Origin: IMCC45349 sp047219225
GTDB taxonomy: Bacteria > Bacteroidota > Bacteroidia > Flavobacteriales > Flavobacteriaceae
Assembly (NCBI RefSeq): GCF_047219225.1
Contig: NZ_CP178208.1
Coordinates: 248,001 to 312,000 of the forward strand
Reading direction: 5' to 3'
Length of the DNA: 64,000 nt
Made by a program: the position numbers and the translations under genes. The notes below the pieces were generated by a model. That model had not been told where the DNA came from, searched no databases, and saw nothing but the letters and a program-made list of their open reading frames with translations. This document shows, in pieces, positions 38,171-47,444 of the stretch; position 1 is the stretch's first letter, and every line of letters begins with the position of its first letter.

Positions 38171-39796
38171 ATGATAAAACCTAGAAGTATCTCTTCATAT
38201 TTAAAACTAAATCACTTAATTGCTATACTCACACTTTTAATATTAGTTTCTTGCAATTCGAAAAATACTGCGAAAAAAAATCATCTAGTATTTAAATACA
38301 ATGAACACAAAAACATAGGCTCATTAGACCCTGCATTTTCAAAAGACTTAGCTGATATTTGGGCAACAAACCAGTTATTTAATGGTTTGGTACAAATGGA
38401 TGAACAATTAAACGTAATACCATGTATAGCTAAAGATTGGGGAATTTCTGAAGACGCCCTCACCTACTCATTTAACCTGAGGCGTGATGTAACATTTCAT
38501 AAGCATATAAAATTTGGAAAGGACAGTACACGATATGTTACAGCAAATGACTTTGAATATAGTTTAAACCGACTAAAAGATAAAAATGTAGCGTCTCCAG
38601 GTAGCTGGGTTTTAAACAAAGTGGATAGTTTCAAAGCTGTAAACGACAGTATATTTCAAATACAACTAAAACAACCTTTTCCTGCTTTTTTAGGACTATT
38701 AACAATGAAATATTGTTCTGTAGTCCCAAAAGAAATTGTTGAATATTATGGGAGTGACTTTAGGTCTAATCCAATTGGAACTGGTCCTTTTAAATTTAAA
38801 CGTTGGGAAGAAAATGTAAAACTAGTTTTTAGAAAAAATGAAACCTATTTTGAAATAGACGAAAACAAGAACAACCTACCATACTTAGAAGCAGTTGCTA
38901 TTACCTTTTTACCAGATAAACAGAGTGAATTTTTACAGTTCGCTCAAGGAAATATTGATTTTGTTTCTGGATTAGACGCTTCATATAAAGACGAAATACT
39001 CACTGTTAATGGCTTATTAAGAGAACAATATTCTAATGATGTAAATATGATTCGTGGTCCATACTTAAATACTGAATATTTAGCTTTTTTTATGGAATCT
39101 GAAAGTTCTGAAATGCAATCGCTGTTAATACGTCAAGCTGTAAATTATGGTTTTGACAGACAAAAAATGATGACTTATTTACGTAATGGTATTGGTATAC
39201 CAGCTTATGGAGGTTTTATACCTAAAGGGTTACCTGGTTATAGTGAGTCCATTGGATTTACTTATCAACCAGAAAAATCAAAACAGCTAGTAAATCAATA
39301 TATAAACGAAACTGGTAAAACTCCAGAAATAACGATTACCACAACAAGTAACTACTTAAGTTTTTGTGAATACATTCAAAAAGAACTACAAAAAACAGGA
39401 TTATTCGTTAATGTAGATGTAATTCCTGCTTCAACACTTAAAGAAGCGAAAGCTAACGGAAAGCTTGATATGTTTAGAGCAAGTTGGATTGCAGATTATC
39501 CAGATGCCGAAAATTACTTATCATTATATTACAGTAAGAACTTTGCACCTAATGGTCCAAATTACACACATTTTAAAAGTGAGTTATTTGATTCATGGTA
39601 TGAACAAGCATTTACCGAAACCTCTACAAGTAAACGTGAAACGTTATATACTAAAATGGACTCATTAGTAATGAGTAACACACCTATTGCACCTATGTTT
39701 TATGATGAAGTCGTACGATTTACCAGAAAAGAAGTTTCCGGTTTAGGTATTAATCCAGTAAATTTATTAGACTTAAAAAGAGTAAAAAAGAACTAA
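38171..39796 (+). CDS. Oligopeptide-binding lipoprotein of ABC transporter (SBP_bac_5)
   Basis: 541 residues. Lipoprotein signal with Cys28 (LLILVSCNS). SBP family 5 hallmarks: SLDPAFSKDLADIWATNQLF, NGLVQMDEQLNVIPCIAKDW, TANDFEYSLNRLKDK, SNPIGTGPFKFKRWEEN and RASWIADYPDAENYLSLYYS. It binds peptides (DppA/OppA type) and delivers them to an inner-membrane permease, which is not encoded in the window. The stop at 39796 directly abuts the stop of the convergent GlmU-like gene. Confidence 0.88.
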   Translation: MIKPRSISSYLKLNHLIAILTLLILVSCNSKNTAKKNHLVFKYNEHKNIGSLDPAFSKDLADIWATNQLFNGLVQMDEQLNVIPCIAKDWGISEDALTYSFNLRRDVTFHKHIKFGKDSTRYVTANDFEYSLNRLKDKNVASPGSWVLNKVDSFKAVNDSIFQIQLKQPFPAFLGLLTMKYCSVVPKEIVEYYGSDFRSNPIGTGPFKFKRWEENVKLVFRKNETYFEIDENKNNLPYLEAVAITFLPDKQSEFLQFAQGNIDFVSGLDASYKDEILTVNGLLREQYSNDVNMIRGPYLNTEYLAFFMESESSEMQSLLIRQAVNYGFDRQKMMTYLRNGIGIPAYGGFIPKGLPGYSESIGFTYQPEKSKQLVNQYINETGKTPEITITTTSNYLSFCEYIQKELQKTGLFVNVDVIPASTLKEAKANGKLDMFRASWIADYPDAENYLSLYYSKNFAPNGPNYTHFKSELFDSWYEQAFTETSTSKRETLYTKMDSLVMSNTPIAPMFYDEVVRFTRKEVSGLGINPVNLLDLKRVKKN

Positions 39797-40972
39797 TTAT
39801 TGTCTTCTAAACTTTTTTGTGTCTTCAAATATATGTTCCAAAATTGCAGCATCTTGAGTAGAGAACTCAACATTTCGCCTTAACATAACTACCTTAGCAA
39901 CTTCAAAAGCTTTTTTGGTTAAATATGTAGTAAATCCACTATTGCCTCCCCAACTAAAACTTGGTACAAAATTACGAGGGAAACCACTGCCAAAAATATT
40001 TGCACTCACTCCAATAACTGTTCCTGTATTAAACATAGTATTAATACCACATTTACTATGATCACCCATCATTAACCCACAAAACTGTAGACCTGTTTTA
40101 GCAAATCCCTCGGTTTCGTAATTCCATAATCTCACCTCAGCGTAATTATTTTTAAGATTAGAGTTATTGGTATCTGCTCCTAAATTACACCACTCACCTA
40201 AGACTGAATCTCCTAAATACCCTTCATGACCTTTATTAGAATACCCAAAAACAACTGTATTTTTAACCTCACCACCTAAAGTACTATATGGGCCAAAAGT
40301 ATTAGCCCCATAAAGTTTTGCTCCCATTTTAATTCTAGAGCCTTCACACATAGCTAAACCACCCCTAACCAATACACCTTCCATAATTTCGGCATTTTCA
40401 CCTATATATATAGGTCCTGTACTAGCATTTAAGGTTGCATATTCTACTTTTGCCCCTTCCTCTAAAAATATATTTTCTGGTGCTATAACATTATTAGTTT
40501 TAGAAATAGGTTGGGACTTTCTACCATTTGTTATTAAATCAAAATCTAACTGAATGGCTAAATCGTTTTTTGAAAAAATATCCCAAGTATTTTCAATCTT
40601 TAAAACTTCTTCTTCAAAATCGATAATTTCATATGTATCAAAATCAATTTCTTCTTGAGAATCTTTAGAGAAAAAAGCAATTATATTATCGCCTTCAAAA
40701 ATGGCTTGATTTTCTTTTAAAGACTTCACAACTTCAACTAAAGAAGTATTAGGAGCGTATGATGCATTAATCATAATATTCTCCTCCATTTCTACCATTG
40801 GATACTTATCAGTTAAATAATCTTCGGTAATAGTAGTTGTGGTAGTTTGCAAGTGTTTTTCCCACTTTTCTCTAATGGTTAGTATACCTATTCTAATATC
40901 TGCAACTGGCCTTGTATAAGTAAATGGAAGCAGGCTATTACGCGAAGGTCCATCAAAAAGAATATAATTCAT
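39797..40972 (-). CDS. GlmU-like protein: left-handed beta-helix, degenerate nucleotidyltransferase part
   Basis: 391 residues. The C-terminal half is a left-handed beta-helix of hexapeptide repeats (AKVEYATLNASTGPIYIGEN, AEIMEGVLVRGGLAMCEGSR). The N-terminal half (about 1-165) corresponds to the sugar-nucleotidyltransferase region of GlmU, but the G-x-G-T-R/K nucleotide-binding loop is missing: it opens MNYILFDGPSRNSLLPFTYT instead. Such proteins are called GlmU-family in Flavobacteriaceae. Whether it transfers a nucleotide or an acetyl group, or acts on a cell-wall or LPS precursor, is not known. Confidence 0.8.
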   Translation of the reverse strand: MNYILFDGPSRNSLLPFTYTRPVADIRIGILTIREKWEKHLQTTTTTITEDYLTDKYPMVEMEENIMINASYAPNTSLVEVVKSLKENQAIFEGDNIIAFFSKDSQEEIDFDTYEIIDFEEEVLKIENTWDIFSKNDLAIQLDFDLITNGRKSQPISKTNNVIAPENIFLEEGAKVEYATLNASTGPIYIGENAEIMEGVLVRGGLAMCEGSRIKMGAKLYGANTFGPYSTLGGEVKNTVVFGYSNKGHEGYLGDSVLGEWCNLGADTNNSNLKNNYAEVRLWNYETEGFAKTGLQFCGLMMGDHSKCGINTMFNTGTVIGVSANIFGSGFPRNFVPSFSWGGNSGFTTYLTKKAFEVAKVVMLRRNVEFSTQDAAILEHIFEDTKKFRRQ

Positions 40973-40997
40973 GTAGCTAACTTTTGTGTAAAAATAA

Positions 40998-41026
40998 AAA
41001 AGCCTTTCAATAGTTGAAAGGCTTTT
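40998..41026. terminator. Terminator after rpmE2
   Basis: AAAAGCCTTTCAA-tag-TTGAAAGGCTTTT: perfect 13-bp stem. On the minus strand it ends the L31 transcript just ahead of the GlmU-like gene. Confidence 0.82.
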
Positions 41027-41047
41027 ACAAATATATTTTGTACTAAA

Positions 41048-41299
41048 TTATTTTTTGAATTTAGCGTATTTGTTTTTGAACTTATCAATACGACCAGCTG
41101 TATCTACTAATTTAGATTTACCAGTGTAAAATGGGTGAGATGTTCTAGAAATTTCCATTTTTACTAATGGATATTCAACACCATCAACCTCAAGTGTTTC
41201 ATTAGTGTTTGCTGTAGACTTTGTTAAAAACACATCATTGTTAGACATATCTTTAAAAGCTACTATTCTATAATTTTCTGGATGTATACCTTTTTTCAT
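41048..41299 (-). CDS. rpmE2: 50S ribosomal protein L31 type B
   Basis: 83 residues: MKKGIHPENYRIVAFKDMSN, TANTNETLEVDGVEYPLVKM, EISRTSHPFYTGKSKLVDTA, then GRIDKFKNKYAKFKK. The family signature HPFYTGKxKxxDxxGRxxxFxxKY is present. The CxxC zinc motif of the type A protein is missing, so it is the zinc-free type B form. Part of the large ribosomal subunit. It has a strong promoter (41335-41365) and a terminator. Confidence 0.97.
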   Translation of the reverse strand: MKKGIHPENYRIVAFKDMSNNDVFLTKSTANTNETLEVDGVEYPLVKMEISRTSHPFYTGKSKLVDTAGRIDKFKNKYAKFKK

Positions 41300-41334
41300 C
41301 TCTTAAACTTTAAAATCTTTCATTTTTTCGAGCT

Positions 41335-41365
41335 GCAAATTTAAGTATTTTTTATAAATGAACAA
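41335..41365 (-). promoter_or_regulatory. Promoter for rpmE2
   Basis: On the minus strand TTG (41365-41363), a 19-bp spacer and TAAATTTGC (41343-41335): ideal -33/-7 pair, 35 bp before the start codon. Confidence 0.75.
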
Positions 41366-41421
41366 CACTTTATTTAATTTTATTTTTAATTTATTTCTCA
41401 ATCACAAATGTAACGTTTTAG

Positions 41422-41429
41422 TATATTTG
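41422..41429 (+). promoter_or_regulatory. -7 promoter element for the DUF4199 gene
   Basis: TATATTTG fits TAnnTTTG, 37 bp before the ATG at 41467. Confidence 0.45.
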
Positions 41430-41466
41430 TTTACTAACCAACTAAAACAACCAAAAAATAAACATC

Positions 41467-41997
41467 ATGGAAAAATCTTTTAAATCTAATGCAATTAATT
41501 ATGGCTTATATTTAGGTGCTGCACTCTCTTTAATTACTGTAGCTATTTACGCTATAAACCTAGATCTTATGGTTAATATGTGGCTAGGAATATGTCTACT
41601 TCTAGTAGTTATAGGATTTGGAGTTGTATCAACAGCAAAATCCAAAAGCATATTAGAAGGCTACATAAGCTTTAAAGATGCTTTAACTTCATACGTCTTT
41701 ACTGTAGCTATTGGTATTGCTATTAGTACTGTAGTTAGCTATATACTTTTTAACTTTATTGACCCTGAAGCTGCAGATTATATTAAAGAAAAAACTATTG
41801 AGATGACTGTTGAAATGCTAGAAGGCTTTGGTACACCATCAGAAACAATAGCCAAATCAGTAGAAGATATTGAAAACCAAAACCAATATGGATTAGCTGG
41901 TTTATTAAAATCTTTTGCTTTTGGAATGATATTTCAAATAATCATTGGGTTAATTGTAGCTGCAATTATGAAAAGAAATAAGCCACAAGACGCATAA
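41467..41997 (+). CDS. DUF4199 membrane protein
   Basis: 176 residues with four transmembrane helices (about 10-28, 37-55, 75-98, 150-170): NYGLYLGAALSLITVAIYAI, MWLGICLLLVVIGFGVVSTA, YVFTVAIGIAISTVVSYILF, LLKSFAFGMIFQIIIGLIVA. The length, topology and the motif KSILEGYISFKDALTSYVFT fit DUF4199, a family of unknown function often next to the dolichol-phosphate-type GT2 gene. Followed 34 bp later by that gene. Confidence 0.85.
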   Translation: MEKSFKSNAINYGLYLGAALSLITVAIYAINLDLMVNMWLGICLLLVVIGFGVVSTAKSKSILEGYISFKDALTSYVFTVAIGIAISTVVSYILFNFIDPEAADYIKEKTIEMTVEMLEGFGTPSETIAKSVEDIENQNQYGLAGLLKSFAFGMIFQIIIGLIVAAIMKRNKPQDA

Positions 41998-42003
41998 TTT
42001 CTT

Positions 42004-42011
42004 TACATTTG
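42004..42011 (+). promoter_or_regulatory. Possible -7 element for the GT2 gene
   Basis: TACATTTG fits TAnnTTTG, 20 bp before the ATG at 42032. Weak evidence; co-transcription with DUF4199 is also possible. Confidence 0.35.
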
Positions 42012-42031
42012 AATTCTGAAAAGACATTTAA

Positions 42032-42973
42032 ATGGATATATCAGTAGTCATACCACTACTTAACGAACACGAATCTTTAAACGAATTACATGATTGGATT
42101 GCAAAAGTTATGCAATCCAATCATTTTTCGTATGAAATCATTTTTATAGATGATGGAAGTACTGATAACTCTTGGGAGATAATCACAAATCTTGCACAAA
42201 AAAGTGACACTGTAAAGGGAATTCGATTTTTAAAAAATTATGGTAAATCTCAAGCACTTCATGCTGGTTTTATAAAAGCACAAGGAGATGTCGTGATTAC
42301 CATGGATGCAGATTTACAAGACAATCCTGATGAAATACCTGAGCTTTACAACATGATTACTAAAGATAATTTTGATTTAGTATCTGGTTGGAAGAAAAAA
42401 AGGTATGATTCTGTTATTGCTAAAAACTTACCTTCAAAATTGTTTAATTGGGCAGCAAGAAGAACTTCTGGTGTAAAATTAAACGATTTTAATTGCGGTT
42501 TAAAAGCTTATAACAAAGAAGTTACTAAAACCATAAATGTTTATGGTGAAATGCATCGTTACATCCCAGTACTGGCAAAAAATGAAGGTTTTACAAAAAT
42601 TGGAGAAAAAGTTGTAAAACATCAAGCAAGAAAATATGGTAAAACTAAGTTTGGTATGGAACGTTTTATCAATGGTTTTTTAGACTTACTTACTATTTGG
42701 TTTGTCTCTAGATTTGGAAAAAGACCAATGCACTTTTTTGGAGCTATTGGTGCCTTAATGTTTTTTATAGGCTTTATGTTCGCTATATATTTAGGAATTG
42801 ATAAACTATTTATTAATCCAACAGGAAGACTAATTACACAACGTCCACAATTTTATATTTCCCTAACAACAATGATAATAGGAACACAATTTTTTGTTGC
42901 TGGCTTTTTAGGAGAAATAGTTATTCAATCCCGTCAAAACAAAGAGCGTTATAAGATTAGTGAGCATATTTAA
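42032..42973 (+). CDS. Glycosyltransferase family 2 with C-terminal membrane helices
   Basis: 313 residues. GT-A fold of GT2: VVIPLLNEHESLNELHDWIA, nucleotide-binding IFIDDGSTDNSWEII, catalytic region ITMDADLQDNPDEIP (DxD as DAD), then two transmembrane helices (about 232-256, 268-292). It fits polyprenyl-phosphate sugar transferases (ArnC/DPM1 type) that load a lipid carrier on the cytoplasmic face. Stop codon overlaps that of the convergent T9SS gene by 4 bp. Confidence 0.88.
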   Translation: MDISVVIPLLNEHESLNELHDWIAKVMQSNHFSYEIIFIDDGSTDNSWEIITNLAQKSDTVKGIRFLKNYGKSQALHAGFIKAQGDVVITMDADLQDNPDEIPELYNMITKDNFDLVSGWKKKRYDSVIAKNLPSKLFNWAARRTSGVKLNDFNCGLKAYNKEVTKTINVYGEMHRYIPVLAKNEGFTKIGEKVVKHQARKYGKTKFGMERFINGFLDLLTIWFVSRFGKRPMHFFGAIGALMFFIGFMFAIYLGIDKLFINPTGRLITQRPQFYISLTTMIIGTQFFVAGFLGEIVIQSRQNKERYKISEHI

Positions 42974-45606
42974 AGGCTCAATGAAAAATGTCCTTTAATA
43001 ATTCGATCTCCTAAGTCTATTGTAAACCAGTAATCATTTGGAGTCATTAATTGATCATTAAAAGTACCATCCCAACCTTCAAAAGCATTTGTAGTTTTTA
43101 ATAACCTACCATAACGATCAAAAATATTAATTATGGCATGTTCAAAAAACTGAGGCTCCTTGATACGCCAAACATCATTAAAACTATCTCCATTAGGTGT
43201 GAAAAACTTTGGAAAACCTCCAACAAGCACTACTTCACTTGTTACAGTACAATTATCTTTTTTAACAAATACATTGTATAGTCCTGGAGTTATGTAATTA
43301 AACGAATTACTACTTTGGTAATTAACACCACCATCTATTGAATATTCATAATCACTATTACTATCTAATTGAGCTATAATTGTAATTGAGTTTTGTATAC
43401 TAAAATCTTTTACAACCACTTCCTCTATTGAAACCCCATCAGTAACTACAGAAGAAATAATAAATGTTGCTGTACATTCCAAACCATTAGACACAGTAAC
43501 TTCATAATCTCCTGGTGCATCAATAAATACAGTTTGAGTTGTTTCACCAGTAGACCATAAATAACTTTGAAAACCATTACCTGCATCTAACATATTATCA
43601 TTAGAATCTACACAAAAAGGTACTGTTAAATTTTGAGCTTCTGGTGCTTCTAAAATATTTAATCCTATCTTTCCTATAGCGTCACAAGCATTATTGTTTT
43701 CTACTCTAAAATACAATTCAGGTATTTGAGTAAATGGTATTGACACATCATCTTGTAATGGATTAATTTCTAGTAATGCATTAAATTCCGATTGAAAAAC
43801 TGTAATATCATTACCTGGAAAATCTGGAGTTAACAAGTCTAACACATAAGTTATGTCTACAGTTGCTGAAATATCGTTCCCAGACTCACATACATCGATT
43901 GTGATATAGGTTCCTAAATTTGAAGCTGACTTTACATGTAATGTAACTTGTGTGATAGAAAAACAATCTGGATTATCAAACACTCTAGCATATATTACTT
44001 GATTGTTATTAGTATTTTCGTACTCTTCTGACTCTAAAGCAGCATTATTGTTTTCAGCATCGATTAGACTTTCAAAAAAACTAATTAATAAATTTTGATT
44101 TCCATTATTTATTTGATGTAATGCCTCATTTAAATTAAACAATGTAATTCCATCATCAAACCCATCAATATCACACTGTGTTAAAGTAATGTTACTTACT
44201 ACATTAGGCACCTCTCCTATTTCAATAATCTCAAAATATGTTTGAGGTGGTTTATTCACAAAAGTAACATCCACAGTAATATTATAAGAACCTGGTTGCG
44301 AAAATGTGTGAATAGGATTTTCTAATAAAGATGTATTATTAACACCACTAGTAGGATCTCCAAAGTTCCATTCAACAGAAACTATCGCTTCATCTGTATC
44401 AAGAGAGAATTGAGTATTATCACCAAAACAAAGGTTCTCGATACTAATAATACTCTCAAAATACGATTGCACAAATGGAGGTAACCCATATCTTGCTTGC
44501 TTTTCACTTAAATCTACATCAAATTCATTAAAATTACACGCTACACCAAGCTGATTTGGCGATTTTATTACTGAAATTTTATCTTTAGGAACTGCATGAT
44601 ATATTCTTTTATCTAAACCAATTTGTAAAGAACCTCCTAAATCACTTAAATACGTTTTTTCATATTCATGAACTAAATATTCAGTTCCTGCTATGTTTGG
44701 ATTACTTAAATCATACTGAAACACTCTAATCTTTGTAGTATCAATATCCCCATTTACAAAAGCTATTACTTTCCCACTTGCGTAAAGTTTTGTTGAATTT
44801 GAAGAAAATTCAAGTCCATAAAAGACATAATCTGTTGCAACTAAAACTTGATTGCTTACAACTCCCGAGTCTATATCAAAATCATATAAATATACTGAAC
44901 CACTAAACTCTGGTTCGTAAATTGTATATGAAATAGCTAATTTTTGTCCATCAGGAGATAGTTTTAAACAACCTCTAATATTATTAAAATCTGTAGTTGT
45001 TGGTCCCAATGTTGAAATAACTGGAGGATTTAAACCTGCAGCTGTTAATTTATAAGAATAGAATGCATTTATTCCATTATGAACTACTATCCAATAACCA
45101 CTACCATCTTGTGCTTTTACTCCAGTAATTTTTTCAGAGCTATTAGATAATAATAAAGTGTTTTTTTGTGTAACATCTCCAAAACCACCATCTAAACTCA
45201 TATCCACTATAGAATAATTTAACCCATTTCCAGGCCCATTATTTAAATAAGCTTGCACAACATCTGTAGTGAAAATATAATAAAGATTAGTACTTATAGG
45301 GTGAGGAACAATAAGTGCAGATTGAGCACTAGATTCACTTCCTAATAAATCTTCACCATTAGGCATAACTGAATGGTTACTATTCCAAACAGTAACACCA
45401 TCTGTATAAAACAATAAATCTCCCTGTGCATTAGAAATAACACTGCATCCTTCAGAAGAATTTATTTCTCCATTAGTAATAGCTTGAGGTGCTCCAGAAT
45501 TAAAATTTAATCCTGCATGCTCTCCAAAATACCAATGTGCAGCTTCCTTTTGAGAAGAACTTGAAAAGGAAATTAGAAAAAAAATGAAAAGAAATAAGTG
45601 TCTCAT
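42970..45606 (-). CDS. Secreted PKD-domain protein with T9SS type B sorting domain
   Basis: 878 residues. Signal peptide (HLFLFIFFLISFSSSSQ). The N-terminal 380 residues look like a beta-propeller-type domain (AHWYFGEHAGLNFNSG, VWNSNHSVMPNGEDLLGSES, GCLKLSPDGQKLAISY). A PKD domain lies near 410-470 (VSVEWNFGDPTSGVN, HTFSQPGSYNITVDVTF). Then two repeat modules (CDIDGFDDGITLFNLNEA) and the type B sorting domain (FPKFFTPNGDSFNDVWRI to KGHFSLSL). A cell-surface or released protein; function unknown. Its C-terminal half parallels 7968-10475. Confidence 0.9.
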   Translation of the reverse strand: MRHLFLFIFFLISFSSSSQKEAAHWYFGEHAGLNFNSGAPQAITNGEINSSEGCSVISNAQGDLLFYTDGVTVWNSNHSVMPNGEDLLGSESSAQSALIVPHPISTNLYYIFTTDVVQAYLNNGPGNGLNYSIVDMSLDGGFGDVTQKNTLLLSNSSEKITGVKAQDGSGYWIVVHNGINAFYSYKLTAAGLNPPVISTLGPTTTDFNNIRGCLKLSPDGQKLAISYTIYEPEFSGSVYLYDFDIDSGVVSNQVLVATDYVFYGLEFSSNSTKLYASGKVIAFVNGDIDTTKIRVFQYDLSNPNIAGTEYLVHEYEKTYLSDLGGSLQIGLDKRIYHAVPKDKISVIKSPNQLGVACNFNEFDVDLSEKQARYGLPPFVQSYFESIISIENLCFGDNTQFSLDTDEAIVSVEWNFGDPTSGVNNTSLLENPIHTFSQPGSYNITVDVTFVNKPPQTYFEIIEIGEVPNVVSNITLTQCDIDGFDDGITLFNLNEALHQINNGNQNLLISFFESLIDAENNNAALESEEYENTNNNQVIYARVFDNPDCFSITQVTLHVKSASNLGTYITIDVCESGNDISATVDITYVLDLLTPDFPGNDITVFQSEFNALLEINPLQDDVSIPFTQIPELYFRVENNNACDAIGKIGLNILEAPEAQNLTVPFCVDSNDNMLDAGNGFQSYLWSTGETTQTVFIDAPGDYEVTVSNGLECTATFIISSVVTDGVSIEEVVVKDFSIQNSITIIAQLDSNSDYEYSIDGGVNYQSSNSFNYITPGLYNVFVKKDNCTVTSEVVLVGGFPKFFTPNGDSFNDVWRIKEPQFFEHAIINIFDRYGRLLKTTNAFEGWDGTFNDQLMTPNDYWFTIDLGDRIIKGHFSLSL

Positions 45607-45684
45607 TAAATTTTAAACAGCAAATAAAGCTTCTAATTTAATCTAAAAATTATTAATCTTGGCTTAGATATCTTAACAAATAAT

Positions 45685-45693
45685 TACTTTTGC
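45685..45693 (+). promoter_or_regulatory. -7 promoter element for the phosphoglucomutase operon
   Basis: TACTTTTGC fits TAnnTTTGC exactly, 20 bp before the ATG at 45714. A TTG lies at 45659-45661, a few bases further away than the usual -33 spacing. Confidence 0.55.
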
Positions 45694-45713
45694 CTAATAA
45701 TTTAGATTAAACC

Positions 45714-47444
45714 ATGACAAACATAGATTCCAAAATCCTTGATAAAGCAAATGCTTGGTTAACACCAACTTTTGACACAAGCACTCAAAATCAAATAAAA
45801 GAACTTATAGCTAATAACCCCGATGAACTTAAAGAAAGTTTTTACAAAAACTTAGAGTTTGGTACAGGAGGCATGAGAGGTGTTATGGGTGTTGGAACCA
45901 ACAGAATGAATAAGTATACCCTTGGTAAAAACACCCAAGGATTAAGTAATTATTTACACCAATCATTCCCAAATGAATCGCTAAAAGTAGCTATAGCTCA
46001 CGATTGCAGACATAATAGTAAAGAATTTGCAAAAATTGTTGCTGATGTATTTACAGCAAATAACATTTATGTTTATTTATTTGAAGATTTAAGACCTACT
46101 CCTGAGCTATCATTCACACTAAAACATCTTAATTGTCATTGTGGAATTGTTTTAACAGCTTCACATAATCCACCTGAATATAATGGTTATAAAGTATATT
46201 GGCAAGATGGTGGACAATTAGTTCCTCCATATGATAATGAGATAATAAATGAAATAAATAGTCTTGATTACGCCGATATCAAGTTTGAAGCTAATGAAGA
46301 TTTAATTCAATATATAGGAGAAGATATTGATAATACATTTATTAATGCTTCTGTAAAAAAAGGAAGTTTAGACCAACCTAATAGCTCTAGAGACAATTTA
46401 AAAATTGTTTTCACTTCATTACATGGTACATCTATCAAGTCAATTCCAGAAACCTTAAAAAGAGCAGGATATTCCGATGTTAATATTGTTGAAGAGCAAG
46501 CTATACCAGATGGTGATTTCCCAACTGTAGCATCTCCAAATCCTGAAGAACCTGCTGCACTAAAAATGGCTATTGAATTAGCTAATAAAATAGATGCTGA
46601 TATTGTAATTGGTACAGATCCAGATTGTGATCGATTAGGTATTGCTGTTAGAGACCTAAATAACAAAATGGTCTTATTAAATGGTAATCAAACCATGGTT
46701 ATGATGACCAACTTCTTATTAAAACTTTGGAAAGAACAAGATAAAATAAAAGGCAAAGAGTTTATTGGCTCTACAATTGTTTCCACACCTATGATGTCTG
46801 TTTTAGCCAATGCATATAACGTAGAATGTAAAATTGGTCTAACTGGTTTTAAGTGGATTGCAAAAATGATTAAAGATTTTCCAGAATTAGACTTTATTGG
46901 TGGTGGTGAAGAAAGTTTTGGTTTTATGGTTGGTGATTTTGTGAGAGATAAAGATGCTGTTACCTCTACCCTTTTAGCTTGTGAAATTGCAGCTTATGCA
47001 AAAAATAATGGAAGCTCATTTTACAACGAACTTTTAAACCTTTATACTGAACATGGTTTTTACAAAGAACACTTAGTAGCTATTACTAAAAAAGGAATTG
47101 AAGGTGCTCAAGAAATTAAACAAATAATGATTGATGCACGTGAAAATCCACTATCTGAAATTGCAGGCGAAAAAGTAGTTCTATTAGAAGATTATCAAAG
47201 CTCTGAAGCTATCAACCTATTAACTAATGATAAAACAGTAATTGATGTACCAAAATCAAACGTATTAATTTATTATACAGAAAACGGTAGTAAGGTTGCT
47301 CTTAGACCAAGTGGTACAGAACCTAAAATAAAATTCTATATTAGTGTTAATACAGATTTAGACAAAGTGGCAGATTTTAATACAACGGAACAAAAATTGG
47401 ATGCTAAGATTAATAACATCTTAAAAGATATGAATCTTATTTAA
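45714..47444 (+). CDS. Phospho-sugar mutase (phosphoglucomutase/phosphomannomutase)
   Basis: 576 residues, a typical length for the Bacteroidota enzyme of this alpha-D-phosphohexomutase family. Active-site Ser in TASHNPPEYNGYKVYW (near 150), metal loop GTDPDCDRLGIAV (about 300-310), sugar loop GGGEESFGFM (about 396-405), phosphate loop RPSGTEPKIKFYI (about 529-541). It interconverts glucose/mannose 1- and 6-phosphate. The stop codon overlaps the ATG of the ABC exporter gene (TAATG). Confidence 0.93.
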   Translation: MTNIDSKILDKANAWLTPTFDTSTQNQIKELIANNPDELKESFYKNLEFGTGGMRGVMGVGTNRMNKYTLGKNTQGLSNYLHQSFPNESLKVAIAHDCRHNSKEFAKIVADVFTANNIYVYLFEDLRPTPELSFTLKHLNCHCGIVLTASHNPPEYNGYKVYWQDGGQLVPPYDNEIINEINSLDYADIKFEANEDLIQYIGEDIDNTFINASVKKGSLDQPNSSRDNLKIVFTSLHGTSIKSIPETLKRAGYSDVNIVEEQAIPDGDFPTVASPNPEEPAALKMAIELANKIDADIVIGTDPDCDRLGIAVRDLNNKMVLLNGNQTMVMMTNFLLKLWKEQDKIKGKEFIGSTIVSTPMMSVLANAYNVECKIGLTGFKWIAKMIKDFPELDFIGGGEESFGFMVGDFVRDKDAVTSTLLACEIAAYAKNNGSSFYNELLNLYTEHGFYKEHLVAITKKGIEGAQEIKQIMIDARENPLSEIAGEKVVLLEDYQSSEAINLLTNDKTVIDVPKSNVLIYYTENGSKVALRPSGTEPKIKFYISVNTDLDKVADFNTTEQKLDAKINNILKDMNLI

